The position numbers and the translations under genes are program-made. From Tritrichomonas foetus (taxonomy: Eukaryota; Parabasalia; Tritrichomonadida; Tritrichomonadidae): a DNA stretch of 60,948 nt. The notes beneath the pieces are model-generated. The model was given only the letters and a program-made list of their open reading frames with translations. It was not told the DNA's origin and did no database searches. Positions 49,358 to 58,893 of this stretch are shown here, piece after piece. Within the stretch, counting starts at the first letter, position 1; the number at the start of each line of letters is the position of its first letter. The stretch spans positions 1 to 60,948 of the forward strand of contig MLAK01000800.1 in assembly GCA_001839685.1 (NCBI GenBank). The letters run 5' to 3'.

Positions 49358-50029
49358 TTATTCCATATTTGTATATCCTCCCTCAGCGATTGGAGCGACT
49401 GTTGATTCGTACTTCGATGCAAGTACTTCAACATTGCGGCCAAACAAGAAGCCAACGAAAGCGAAAAGAACAGCTGCAATGACCCATCCGATGATTGAGA
49501 GGCTAAATCCATTTGCCCATACATCGGATAATTTTGTTGATTCGGTCATTGATAAAAAGAGGGATGTAACGAGGGCGCATAACATATTAACGACTGTGTA
49601 AACGAGGGCTTCGTCTGTGGTTGTGATCTGCTTGGATTCGAGAACGTCCTTGAGGAGGAAGACGGTGAGAAAATGCCAGAATTGAGCGATGAAGTTTGAG
49701 ATGGCGATAGCGATGATTGAATAGATCGACATGCGATTAAGAACGGAGGCGGTTTTGTGATATGATGTTGGAATTGCGATAGCAATGATGCCACCGACAA
49801 CACCGAAAATGCCGAGCCAGATATAAAGCCAGCGCTTCTTGGAATCTTCGTTGCGGAAGAAGCCTAAGAAAACGAATAAAACTGCAAGTGCGATTAAGAC
49901 ACCGCCAATGATCCATGCAGCAACTTTTGAAACAATGAAAAGCGTGACGATAATTGAGACGAGGAAATCTGTAAGTAAACCTAATACGGCTAAAACAAGA
50001 ATGCTTTTAAGGTAACTTACGAAAGCCAT
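49358..50029 (-). CDS. Multi-spanning membrane protein
   Basis: A 223-residue protein with about six predicted transmembrane helices: ILVLAVLGLLTDFLVSIIVT, VAAWIIGGVLIALAVLFVFL, YIWLGIFGVVGGIIAIAIP, IYSIIAIAISNFIAQFWHFL, ALVYTVVNMLCALVTSLFLS and LSIIGWVIAAVLFAFVGFLF. A basic loop (RNEDSKKRW) and other polar loops separate them, and a short C-terminal tail (ESTVAPIAEGGYTNME) ends it. Small residues (Gly, Ala) in several helices suggest tight packing. No transporter or enzyme motif is visible. Codon use is more GC-rich than in its neighbours, as is often seen for highly expressed genes. It may be an abundant membrane protein, and its family is not recognised. Confidence 0.7.
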   Translation of the reverse strand: MAFVSYLKSILVLAVLGLLTDFLVSIIVTLFIVSKVAAWIIGGVLIALAVLFVFLGFFRNEDSKKRWLYIWLGIFGVVGGIIAIAIPTSYHKTASVLNRMSIYSIIAIAISNFIAQFWHFLTVFLLKDVLESKQITTTDEALVYTVVNMLCALVTSLFLSMTESTKLSDVWANGFSLSIIGWVIAAVLFAFVGFLFGRNVEVLASKYESTVAPIAEGGYTNME

Positions 50030-50760
50030 TTTTTTAATTTAATTTATATTTTGAATGGTTTACTCTAGAAAAGTGTAGAAAATAAAATTATTGAATGGTT
50101 TATTATTATTAAATTGAAATGTTTTATGTTGGAAAAGGCTAAATTAGTTGTTAAAAAGTTTCATAAGGTATGATATTCTATGATAACATTCAAATTGATT
50201 GATATTGTGGGGATAAATGGACGTAAGTTCATCGTATTGAGCATCTATCGTTTTTGTTTATTAAACATGTTTCAAATGAAACTTGCTTTGAGATAAGTAA
50301 TTTACTATTTTACGAAATCACATCATTCATTATTATTTATCACACCTTATTAAACTTTTTAAAAGTGAAAAATATGAAAATCATTTTATGAAATTGAAAT
50401 AATGTGGGAAATTCTAAATAGATATATAAATTCATTGATAAAATTGTATCCCAATAGGATCAATTTCTAATGTAGAAAGAGAAAGCGAAAAAATTAAGGA
50501 ATTAAATCTCAATCAAATATCTAACAATATACATTATCTTAGAATGCTCAATTCATGTAGCCAATATGATGATAGCAACAATAAATGTTTATTAAGTTCA
50601 AACAATTCCGATTTTGGTTCCTAACAATAACAAGAAGGGAGTGAACCAATATTGACCTTCCAAGAGACTTATTTCACTAACTACTCATTCACTTTTTGAA
50701 AGTATAAATAGTCATTTGAAATCTTCAATTTTTGAATAATTTTGCTATTTACGTAAGAAA
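50030..50760. other. Divergent intergenic region
   Basis: AT-rich; separates the membrane protein (-) from the second PROPPIN (+). TCATT at about 50713 is a possible initiator for the latter. No gene is seen. Confidence 0.45.
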
Positions 50761-51759
50761 ATGATTTCTCCACTCCGTTTTATTTTTATAAATGACGATC
50801 AAGAAACAGTGACGTGCATTTTACCTACTCAGTATACAATTTTTTCGGTTAATCCCTTTTCGCTCAAATATTCGAAAGATAATTTTGGCTTCAGCCTTGG
50901 ATCGGCAGCAACTTGCTTAGGCTATCGTTTCCTTGCTTTCAGTGGCCTTCCAGCGGACCCCGAATTTGACACAAGACAGGTTTGCATATTCGATCATGAT
51001 AAAAAAGATTTAAAGGAAAAAGAAAACCCAATAATTTTCAGGCAAAAATACGAAATGCACATTTTATCGATGCGTATCACACCTGAACTTTTGATTGTTG
51101 CATTCCATCAACATATTGAAATATGGGATATCAAATCCAATCAGCCATTGCAACAATTGCCAACAGCACTTAACGTACATGCTCCATGTGATATCACATC
51201 TGATTACAAACTGCTTGCTGTTGCTGGAGGCGACATATATAGTGTATCGTTATGTTTGCTCGACGATAGGAAAGCCAGATCACTTCGAGCAGCTGACGAT
51301 ACTGTTTCCCTGGTTAAATTTTCTCACAAACCAGGCCTACTAGCCGCCACAAGTGCAGATGGAAAAATCGTGAGAGTGTTTGAAACGAGTTCACCCAACT
51401 TTGGGTGTATAGGAAAATTCAAACGTGGAAATACTGCTTCTGTTATTCATTCTATTGATTTCTCACCAAACAATAATTTTTTAGTCATTGTTTCACAAAA
51501 TGGTACTTTGCACTTTTTTGATCTCAGAAATAAACCGCCGAGCGCAAGTCCACCGACTGTTCGATCCTCCCACAAAATATCTCTTGGTCAACAAGCGATT
51601 TCTTACATTCTTTGGCAGACTCCTTCTCAAATTATTGTTTTGACCATGGACGGCCAAATGATGTGTATATCTATCGATGAAAATAACTGTCATGAAGTTG
51701 GTAGAGAACATATTCTATTTATGAGGAGACTTTGTGATGATATCGTGGTACAAGCTTAA
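50761..51759 (+). CDS. Second PROPPIN (Atg18/WIPI-type) protein
   Basis: A 332-residue beta-propeller of the same family as the gene at 47910-48854, on the opposite strand. It carries TQYTIFSVNPFSLKYS, HILSMRITPELLIVAFHQHI, FSHKPGLLAATSADGKIVRV and DFSPNNNFLVIVSQNGTLHF. At the lipid site, FRRG reads FKRG (GKFKRGNTASV). Lys for the first Arg is conservative and could keep phosphoinositide binding. Overall divergence from the first gene is high, so they are old paralogues and not a fresh tandem copy. One could serve autophagy and the other endosomal membrane fission; this division of labour is inference from yeast and animals. Confidence 0.82.
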   Translation: MISPLRFIFINDDQETVTCILPTQYTIFSVNPFSLKYSKDNFGFSLGSAATCLGYRFLAFSGLPADPEFDTRQVCIFDHDKKDLKEKENPIIFRQKYEMHILSMRITPELLIVAFHQHIEIWDIKSNQPLQQLPTALNVHAPCDITSDYKLLAVAGGDIYSVSLCLLDDRKARSLRAADDTVSLVKFSHKPGLLAATSADGKIVRVFETSSPNFGCIGKFKRGNTASVIHSIDFSPNNNFLVIVSQNGTLHFFDLRNKPPSASPPTVRSSHKISLGQQAISYILWQTPSQIIVLTMDGQMMCISIDENNCHEVGREHILFMRRLCDDIVVQA

Positions 51760-52131
51760 TTTGGATAATATTATTATGCTTTTGTTTTTTTGTGTTTGTG
51801 TTGCGTTTATTATTGTCACCAATGACAATTTAAGCTTTTATTAACAAAGCATATATATATTTTATGTTTACTTTTATAAATGAAATTGTTTATTGATATA
51901 CAATTCTGATTTATTTTCGAATATGTTACTTATTCATGCATCAACCCTATTCTTTGATATTATTTTGTGTCAATGCTGAGATATGCTTCTAAAACTGTGT
52001 TTTTATATGTTTTCTATAACTTTTTGACATAATGACAAACACATAAAAAAAATTTATCTCATTTTTAAATGTTTTCAGAAAAAGTTAAAGAAAATGTAAC
52101 CGCAATCTCGTGTAAAATCAAATAAAATAGA
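51760..52131. other. Intergenic spacer
   Basis: AT-rich spacer between co-oriented genes. Several T-runs, no coding signal. Confidence 0.5.
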
Positions 52132-55100
52132 ATGAATGCACTACAAATTAAAGAAATCAAAGGAATCTCATATGATGGCGAAGTAATATTTGCCACATGT
52201 TACGATGATTACTTTATTTACGCCGATAATGCAAATAAAATTCACACATTTGATTCAAAATCTTACACAAATTCGATATTGCCGCCACCTGATAGAAAAA
52301 TCAAAGGAAATGTTGTGACAGTATGTTGTAGTCCATCCAGAAAATTTGGTGCCGCAGGTTACAGCGATGGTGGGCTTCAATTATATGACTTGGAATCAAA
52401 CAAATCTTTAAAGCTGATTGTAAAGCCCCACAATGCTGCAATATGTAAAGTACTTTTCTATTCAGATGGTTTTTTACTATCAATTGATTCAGATGGACTT
52501 CTTTTAATGCATAAAATTTCCCTCACTATTGGAATTGTATCATCGCGTGAAACTCAAATTGCTAAATTAAGTAAATGCGTTTTTGGCTTATTCCAACCAA
52601 GAATATATCGATATGTTGAAGGAAAAGAAAGAAGCGCCAGAACAATATTATCTAATTTTACTGAACTCATTGGAATATCAACAGTGGATTCATTTTCATT
52701 AGTAAATCTAAAGAAGGAAGAGTTAACACTTAAAACTATCAAAAAAATAGATGTTGGTGGATTATTCCCAGTTTTTTATACAGTTGATTCTAGAAACCTT
52801 TTAATTGCTGTTGCTTATCCTGATAAAGTTGAAATTTATTCACTTTCATCAACATTTGAATGCGAATTGAAAGGCACTATTCAAGTTTCATTGGTTTTAA
52901 TTTTCTTGACATTTCTATCATCAAACATTTTAATAGGTTTCAATAAAGAGAGATCATATTTAATGTTGTCACTTGATGAATTTACAGCTGTCGAAATTGA
53001 AAGTCCAATCAATGGATTTGCATCATTGAATGACGTAAACCCGGTATTCTTCACTGCTTGTAAATTATGGGAAGTCACATTGCAGCCATTCACGACATCA
53101 ATGGAACTTTTCTGTGAAACTAACAATGCTGAAGATGCAATCGAATTTTGTAAAAAAGCAATAGCTGGTGATGCTTTGGCAACAGTTGGATTATCATCAA
53201 ATCCAGGGCAACGTGCTTTAGTTATTGAACGATCTATTTCTAAATTGCTGACAGGTTATTTATCTGGTAAATTGAAAGCAGATCCTAAAAATTCCAGACA
53301 AATTGCTTCATATTTCATTGACTTAAATATAAAATTAAGAATGCAAGAGTGGCTTGTAAATGAAGCTGCTCCTATTTTCCAAGAAAATAATGAACTTGTT
53401 GTTTTTATTCAAGAAATAATTAAGGCTGATCCAAATGCATCGATTTTCACTTATACTCATTCTTTTACTGAATTAATACTTGAAAACCATGGTGAAATCG
53501 ATATTTCTAATTTTATCATGTCCCTTCCAAACAAGGTTGCTCCTCCAATTGAATTAATTCAATACGCGCAAAAAATTGGTGATAATATATTACTTTCTTC
53601 GATTTATATAAATAGCTTGAATGATATAACCAATGGTTTACAAATACTTGGGAATGCTAACATGTATAATGATGTGTGTAAAGCTATTTTAAATCATACA
53701 GAAAGGGCAGCCGAATGTATTTTATGGATTTTCACTTTATTTAAAGGAAGATTTCCACATATTGAAAATATTTTAAAATGTAGCCAAGCTTTCGAAGTAT
53801 TTTCTTTCGTTGAATCGCAGTTGGAACTCAATCAAAGTCCAATTACATTCCATGACTATGTAAATGCAATGATTCAAGCACTTTGCGCCATTCCCGTACC
53901 CCATGATGATCCATTTTTATGTATGATGCAACATTATGTACTTAATAAGAAAATAAAATTGCTTGCAGGAACATTGAAATGTTTAGTCTCCTTAATTTTC
54001 AACAAAGAAGCGACCAACAAAAAAGATCTTGAACAACTCCTCATTTATATTCTATCGTCTGATGTTCCTGGGCAATTTAAAGAATCATTATTACAACTGT
54101 GTGACTCTTTTGGTTATGAAGAAGCAAAGCGAAGAATCCAAGAAGATGCAAAGAAATATGAAAATACAATTAAAGAATGTTTTATTGATTTATCGCAAGA
54201 TGTATTCCTTGTAATTAATAATATAATGGAAAAAGATCCAAATTCTAAACCAAGTATTCGAAAAGCTTTGTTTACATTTGCCCCAATTTTCATTGCAAAG
54301 AATGTAAGCCGATTTTCAACACTTGTTATAAATGAATTTCCTGATGCTGCAATTGGAATCATTCGTGAAGTTCAAGAAGAAAATTCACGATGTATTTTTA
54401 TTCATCATTTGCTCCAATCACCAAAAATGCAAGACTTGAAGCTTCAATCAGACATGTTTGTGAAATATGTGACATTTTTATGTAAATACTATCCCAGTGA
54501 AGTTTGTGGATACATAAAAACTATGAAAGATGAACCATTAACTAATTTAATTGAAGTTTGTAAACGATATTCAATTTTCGATGCATTAGCATTAATTTAT
54601 GACTTAACAAATGATTTTTCAAAATGCACCGATTATTTGATTCGTTTTGAACAAACACAATTAGTTCTTTTCGCTGAAGGTAAAACCAGCACTCAAGATG
54701 TTACAATTGTTACTAGTTTTATATTAGAGTTTGTTGAATCCATCATAAAGAAACGATCTACATCTGAAGAAACAAGGAGAATGTGCAAAAAATTAATTAA
54801 TGGAATGGTTCTTCCACTTTATTGTCTCCAGAAAAACAATTGTATTGAAGACGATCGAGTGAATATTTTAACAGACTTTTTAAGACGCATTTGTGAACTT
54901 GTTGCAAATATTATAACATTTCCTGTTTTGATTGAACAACTTGTTGTGAATTTCCAAGAATTGCATTTTGGGCTAGCGAAATCGGCAATTATTAATATAA
55001 TGCATGATTATTCATACGATGTTGATACAACTAATGCCATGTGTCAACTTTATAGGCTTGATGAAGTCAATGAGCACGCAAAATATGTTAAAGGAAAAAT

Positions 55101-55437
55101 TAATGGACTCACTAATCATCATTTAACGTGCTGCACTTGTCATCATAGAATTATGGGTGTTGATGGACAAATTCAGATCTTTCCATGTGGTCACATATTT
55201 CATAAGAACCCACAATGTCTTCCAAAACAAGTTTGTCCGGTTTGTAACCCAACTGAAAGACTTGACCAAGATATTGCACCACCAACACAAACAATGCCAC
55301 AGAATAGATTTAGATCACAGCTCAGAAAATTTGAATTTATGCTAAATAAGAGAAATGCACTCGCTGATAGAAAAGAGAACTTCGATATCAAGAAAGATCA
55401 AATAATGATTGTTCCAATAGCGGAAATACCGTGCTAA
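52132..55437 (+). CDS. VPS8: Vps8-like CORVET/HOPS tethering subunit with C-terminal RING
   Basis: An 1101-residue protein of the Vps8/Vps11/Vps18/Vps41 class that tethers endosomes as part of the CORVET or HOPS complexes. The first 300 residues form a WD-type propeller (CCSPSRKFGAAGYSDGGLQL, VKPHNAAICKVLFYSDGFLL). The middle is a long alpha-solenoid of clathrin-heavy-chain-like repeats. Residues about 1000-1040 form a RING-H2: a CCTCHH pair, then FPCGHIFHKNPQC, then CPVC. The helices before it (GLAKSAIINIMHDYSYDVDT, CQLYRLDEVNEHAKYVKG) resemble the pre-RING region of Vps8 more than that of Vps11 or Vps18, which is why I prefer Vps8. It is shorter than human VPS8 (about 1430). All zinc ligands are present. 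Confidence 0.7.
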   Translation: MNALQIKEIKGISYDGEVIFATCYDDYFIYADNANKIHTFDSKSYTNSILPPPDRKIKGNVVTVCCSPSRKFGAAGYSDGGLQLYDLESNKSLKLIVKPHNAAICKVLFYSDGFLLSIDSDGLLLMHKISLTIGIVSSRETQIAKLSKCVFGLFQPRIYRYVEGKERSARTILSNFTELIGISTVDSFSLVNLKKEELTLKTIKKIDVGGLFPVFYTVDSRNLLIAVAYPDKVEIYSLSSTFECELKGTIQVSLVLIFLTFLSSNILIGFNKERSYLMLSLDEFTAVEIESPINGFASLNDVNPVFFTACKLWEVTLQPFTTSMELFCETNNAEDAIEFCKKAIAGDALATVGLSSNPGQRALVIERSISKLLTGYLSGKLKADPKNSRQIASYFIDLNIKLRMQEWLVNEAAPIFQENNELVVFIQEIIKADPNASIFTYTHSFTELILENHGEIDISNFIMSLPNKVAPPIELIQYAQKIGDNILLSSIYINSLNDITNGLQILGNANMYNDVCKAILNHTERAAECILWIFTLFKGRFPHIENILKCSQAFEVFSFVESQLELNQSPITFHDYVNAMIQALCAIPVPHDDPFLCMMQHYVLNKKIKLLAGTLKCLVSLIFNKEATNKKDLEQLLIYILSSDVPGQFKESLLQLCDSFGYEEAKRRIQEDAKKYENTIKECFIDLSQDVFLVINNIMEKDPNSKPSIRKALFTFAPIFIAKNVSRFSTLVINEFPDAAIGIIREVQEENSRCIFIHHLLQSPKMQDLKLQSDMFVKYVTFLCKYYPSEVCGYIKTMKDEPLTNLIEVCKRYSIFDALALIYDLTNDFSKCTDYLIRFEQTQLVLFAEGKTSTQDVTIVTSFILEFVESIIKKRSTSEETRRMCKKLINGMVLPLYCLQKNNCIEDDRVNILTDFLRRICELVANIITFPVLIEQLVVNFQELHFGLAKSAIINIMHDYSYDVDTTNAMCQLYRLDEVNEHAKYVKGKINGLTNHHLTCCTCHHRIMGVDGQIQIFPCGHIFHKNPQCLPKQVCPVCNPTERLDQDIAPPTQTMPQNRFRSQLRKFEFMLNKRNALADRKENFDIKKDQIMIVPIAEIPC

Positions 55438-56041
55438 TTGATTTTCGTTTCCATGTAAATTTTTTCATATTTTTGATTTTGTTGATTTAATTAAACTTAT
55501 TTTTATGAATTAACTTCATTAGATTCTTTTAGTTCAATATTCCTGAAGAAATTTTCCCATCTAAAAAAGAATAACATAGCGAAGAAGCTCGTGTTTTATA
55601 GCATTCAGTCAAATAAAGAATTGCATGAATACATGAATAATTCAAATGTAGTCAAGATTGAGACTTCTGCTACCAAACCCAAATAGTAATTGAGTGTTAG
55701 AAAATTGTAGATGAATCGATGAAGAAAGGAAAATGACAGATGAAGAAAGATAAAGACAAGACAAAGAAAGATTAAGACAAGACAAAGAAAGATTAAGACA
55801 AGACAAAGAAAGATAAATACAAGACAAAGAAAGATAAATACAAGACAAAGAAAGATAAATACAAGACAAAGAAAGATAAATACAAGACAAAAAAAGAGAA
55901 ATACAAAATGGTCGTAATAATTTTTATATTGCAAAGCTAAGATAAAACATTTAACCTGTAAAATACATTTGAAGAGTCCAAAATGTCCAATACAGAATAG
56001 GTTCCACAACAAAATTTCAGAAAAACAATTTGACAACTCGT
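55438..56041. other. Convergent 3' spacer with minisatellite
   Basis: Lies between the 3' ends of the Vps8-like gene (+) and the Rab gene (-). Outside the 21-bp array it is AT-rich without genes. The long minus-strand frame here is only the array read as protein. Confidence 0.6.
55735..55905. repeat. 21-bp minisatellite (about 8 copies)
   Basis: Tandem copies of acaagacaaagaaagataaat with variants (gattaag in the first two units, one degenerate unit at each end). Unit length is a multiple of three, but the array lies between two 3' ends, so it is probably non-coding. Confidence 0.9.
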
Positions 56042-56638
56042 TTAGCAGCATCCTTTCTTTTGCTGTGCTGCTTCCAAGTTTGGACATGATCCAAAGCTAG
56101 ATGATGTTGCTGGCCTTGATGAAATCAATTTTTCTGCAGCTGTTTGGAACAAATTGTCAACACCATCTCCATCTTTGGCCGAAGTGAAGCAAGCTATGCA
56201 CTCGTGGGACTTCGCCCAATCCTCTACTGCCTGCTTTTCTATTGCTGATGGAAGGTCGATCTTATTGCCACATATGATTATTGGGCACTTCAAGTCCAAG
56301 TCCTCGCGGGCCCTTTGGAACCACTGTTCAACACCATCGAATGTTTTTTGGTTGGACATGTCGAATACAATTATCAAAAGATCAGAATGGCGGGTGTAAA
56401 GTGGGACAAGGCTGAGGAACTTTTCTTGGCCTGCCGTGTCCCAGACTGTCATATCGACCTTCTGGTTCTTTACTTTGATCTGGAGTTGAACGTTTGAAAC
56501 GCCTACGGTTGATGGCATATTTCCCGTGAATTTTTTCTCGTTATAGCGCGAGACAATGCTTGTCTTGCCGACTGAACTGTCTCCAACAAAAGGAACCTTA
56601 AACTGAGTTCCTCCGGTTTGACCAGGAAGGTTGTTCAT
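56042..56638 (-). CDS. Rab family small GTPase
   Basis: A 198-residue Rab with all nucleotide motifs: G1 GDSSVGKTS, a conserved switch I Thr (STVGVS), G3 WDTAGQEKF, G4 GNKID and G5 TSAK. The C-terminus KKGCC is a double-cysteine geranylgeranylation site, so it cycles on and off membranes. Switch I and the RabF segments are Rab-like, and the FTSAKDGDGVDNLF segment is typical. The exact subfamily cannot be named from sequence inspection; the large Rab sets of trichomonads include many lineage-specific ones. TCATT six bases upstream suggests a leader of about 5 nt. A TRAPP subunit and a Vps8-like gene in the same window are natural pathway partners but not necessarily its own. Confidence 0.9.
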   Translation of the reverse strand: MNNLPGQTGGTQFKVPFVGDSSVGKTSIVSRYNEKKFTGNMPSTVGVSNVQLQIKVKNQKVDMTVWDTAGQEKFLSLVPLYTRHSDLLIIVFDMSNQKTFDGVEQWFQRAREDLDLKCPIIICGNKIDLPSAIEKQAVEDWAKSHECIACFTSAKDGDGVDNLFQTAAEKLISSRPATSSSFGSCPNLEAAQQKKGCC

Positions 56639-57073
56639 TTAAATGATTGTAAGTTTGGTCAAATTTCTTCAAATTTCATTAATTTGCTTTCCCATAGAAA
56701 AATAGTGGGAAAAAAAATCCTCAATTCAATAATGATTTACAAATTTTCTATGTTAAACTCAAAATTGAATAAAATGTGTTTAAGAAAATTGTGAATTAAC
56801 AAATTTTCGTTTTGTGAAATAAAGGTTAAATTAGACATTTCATTCAAAACTTTGAACTTTTCTCGATATTAAAATGACATCAACTTTTCATTTTTAACAT
56901 TCCATCATTATTTCATTGAGAAATAATCAAAAATTTTTAGATTTTCTTGAAAAATCCACAAATTTTATCCAAAAAGTTATATACCTCTGCACTAAAATGA
57001 TAAATAAAAAATCATTCTCAAGATGAATGTTGTGACTAATTCTTTTGCATAATTTTTAGCAAAAATAGTATCT
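56639..57073. other. Upstream region of the Rab gene
   Basis: Minus-strand TCATT (56642-56646) lies directly upstream of the Rab ATG. The rest is AT-rich with no gene. Confidence 0.45.
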
Positions 57074-57762
57074 TTGGTCGAGTTGACAGAACGTATGTCA
57101 CCAAATGAAAAAATTCATTTTTTAAATTTGATTACTAAATAAAATAATATATCATATCTCAATTTATTGCTTTATTTTATAAGGAAACTTATGAGGAAAA
57201 ACGTATTTTAAAAATTCATTTTTCTGCGAATTTCGATCAAATTCATTCAATTTTTAAATACTTAATATTTTTTCTATAGAATGATAATATTTCAAATTCC
57301 AAACTACAAAAATGTGAATAAAAATAGTGTCAATAACTACATGATTCAGTTGTTATATAATTAAAATTGGTAATTCTAAAGTTTCAAGGATTTGGTAAAA
57401 AAAAACTTTTTAAGATTTTGTGATATTATATGGTCGTTAAATTCCGTTTTTAGAGATGACCATTTTATATGAATTGGTTTCTATTCAGTTTTAACTAAGT
57501 AACAACTTTCATAAGATTTACTTTTGTTAATTAAAAATGTATTAGTTATAATTATCTTCCTAAAACGAATCTAAATGGTTTGATGGAGACCGTTTATTTA
57601 AGAGATCATAATAGCAAAATAGGAAAAAACAAAAAAAAAAATTGGTAATTTAAAATCGGCTCATATTTGGTGATAGTAATCTCCTAGTATAATTATGCTT
57701 ATATTCTAAATATCTAAGCGAAACTCAATAGTCAACTTTGACATACGTTCTGAATTGACCAA
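57074..57762. mobile_element. Possible non-autonomous (MITE-like) element with imperfect terminal inverted repeats
   Basis: The ends are inverted repeats. The left end reads ttggtc, a 7-base variable piece, then cagaacgtatgtca. The right end is the reverse complement of ttggtc-aatt-cagaacgtatgtca, including 14 exact bases. The 689-bp interior has no gene. Outside, TCT borders both ends and could be a short target duplication. A second inverted repeat overlaps the right end (57752-57798). The evidence is weak because the terminal match is short and imperfect and no second copy is present in this window. Confidence 0.3.
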
Positions 57763-57909
57763 TCTTGAACAAGATTACAACCAAATTTGGTCAATTGCAA
57801 AGGTGAATTTGAATTTCTGGCGTCACTTTTCGTCATAATGAAGAGGAACTTACGAACTTAATAAAAAAAATTCCAAAAAATAATCGAAAATCATAATTTA
57901 CATTCATTT
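57763..57909. other. Spacer at the 3' end of the BAR/SH3-like gene
   Basis: Short AT-rich flank containing the right half of the overlapping inverted repeat. No gene. Confidence 0.45.
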
Positions 57910-58893
57910 TCATGAATTCATTGAAGCATTTGGACATAAATGTTTCGCTGGAACAAGAAATTGCTTTCCTGCCCTGTCATGAACTGTCCACATGTCACCA
58001 ACCGCTTCCATTACCGCTAATGTCTCGTTTGGTGACAAAGTTGTGTCTCCACAAACGATTGGAAATTCAGGATTGACGAAAAAGAAAGTTTGCTCATTTT
58101 CATCTTCTGAGTTTTCATCTTCGTCGAAGCAACTCGAAAGATCGACTTCGATTTTCGGCTGGTTGAATTCAAATTCGTCCAAAAATGAACTATCAACCCG
58201 AGTTGCATGATTGATTATATTTTTGAGTTCCTCTGAAGTGTCAAAAACGAGTTTGTCAATTTTGCCAAAAATTATATCTCTTAATCGGCAATATTCGGCA
58301 AACTTTTGGTGGAAAATGTTATAAGCCGTCTGTGTTCTTGCCAATTTTTCGTCCAATTTTGTGATTGCTTTCATTTGCTCTTTTGATGGAATTGCCGCCG
58401 ATTGGTATGCAGAATTTGATGATGTTTTCTGTAGCATAATGAAGTATTTGTCATAACCGTTAATTGATTTGTACAAATCGTCAAGCGAGGATTGAATTAA
58501 AGATTTCAGATTTTTTAGATCGATTTTTAATTGCTTCTTTTGATGAGTTAAGTTCGTTTTGAGTTTGGCGAAGGGTTCGTTGAGGAGAGACTGGAGGAGT
58601 GCCGCCCTTTGGTTGAGCTTGGCAACCCTTTTTTCGTGGGAATTGACATATGCCATAATTAAATTGGAATTCGGCAATCCGTTTGATATTGAATTCGTTT
58701 TTTGAATAGCGGATAGAAATGTAGAGGCTGCACTACGATACGAGCGTTCTAGCGAACTGATTATGTCGTAAACATGGAAAATATATTTTTTATATGTTTT
58801 CAAAAATTGCGATGTAAAACGTATCTCGACGAATATTTGCTTCTGATCAAGGTTTCGTGGGATTTTACAAAGCAAAGTCTGAAATGATGTCAT
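57910..58893 (-). CDS. BAR/F-BAR-like protein with C-terminal SH3-like domain
   Basis: A 327-residue protein with a long helical N-terminal region (about 1-235) typical of BAR-superfamily membrane-bending domains: SSLERSYRSAASTFLSAIQK, NLIMAYVNSHEKRVAKLNQR and ITKLDEKLARTQTAYNIFHQ in a three-helix pattern. An acidic linker (SSCFDEDENSEDENEQ) follows. The last 50 residues look like an SH3 fold: ETLAVMEAVGDMWTVHDRAG, then KQFLVPAKHL, matching the distal strands and the ALYDY..GW..VPxxYV layout, though the Trp/Tyr set is incomplete. Such proteins couple membrane curvature to actin and endocytosis. Assignment rests on layout and is moderately sure. The broken gene at 13814 may be a relative. Confidence 0.62.
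   Translation of the reverse strand: MTSFQTLLCKIPRNLDQKQIFVEIRFTSQFLKTYKKYIFHVYDIISSLERSYRSAASTFLSAIQKTNSISNGLPNSNLIMAYVNSHEKRVAKLNQRAALLQSLLNEPFAKLKTNLTHQKKQLKIDLKNLKSLIQSSLDDLYKSINGYDKYFIMLQKTSSNSAYQSAAIPSKEQMKAITKLDEKLARTQTAYNIFHQKFAEYCRLRDIIFGKIDKLVFDTSEELKNIINHATRVDSSFLDEFEFNQPKIEVDLSSCFDEDENSEDENEQTFFFVNPEFPIVCGDTTLSPNETLAVMEAVGDMWTVHDRAGKQFLVPAKHLCPNASMNS

Noticed and set aside
55605..56087. 160-codon minus-strand frame rich in CLVFIFL repeats
   Set aside because: It is the 21-bp minisatellite read as protein, with no ordinary composition, and it overlaps the Rab C-terminus.
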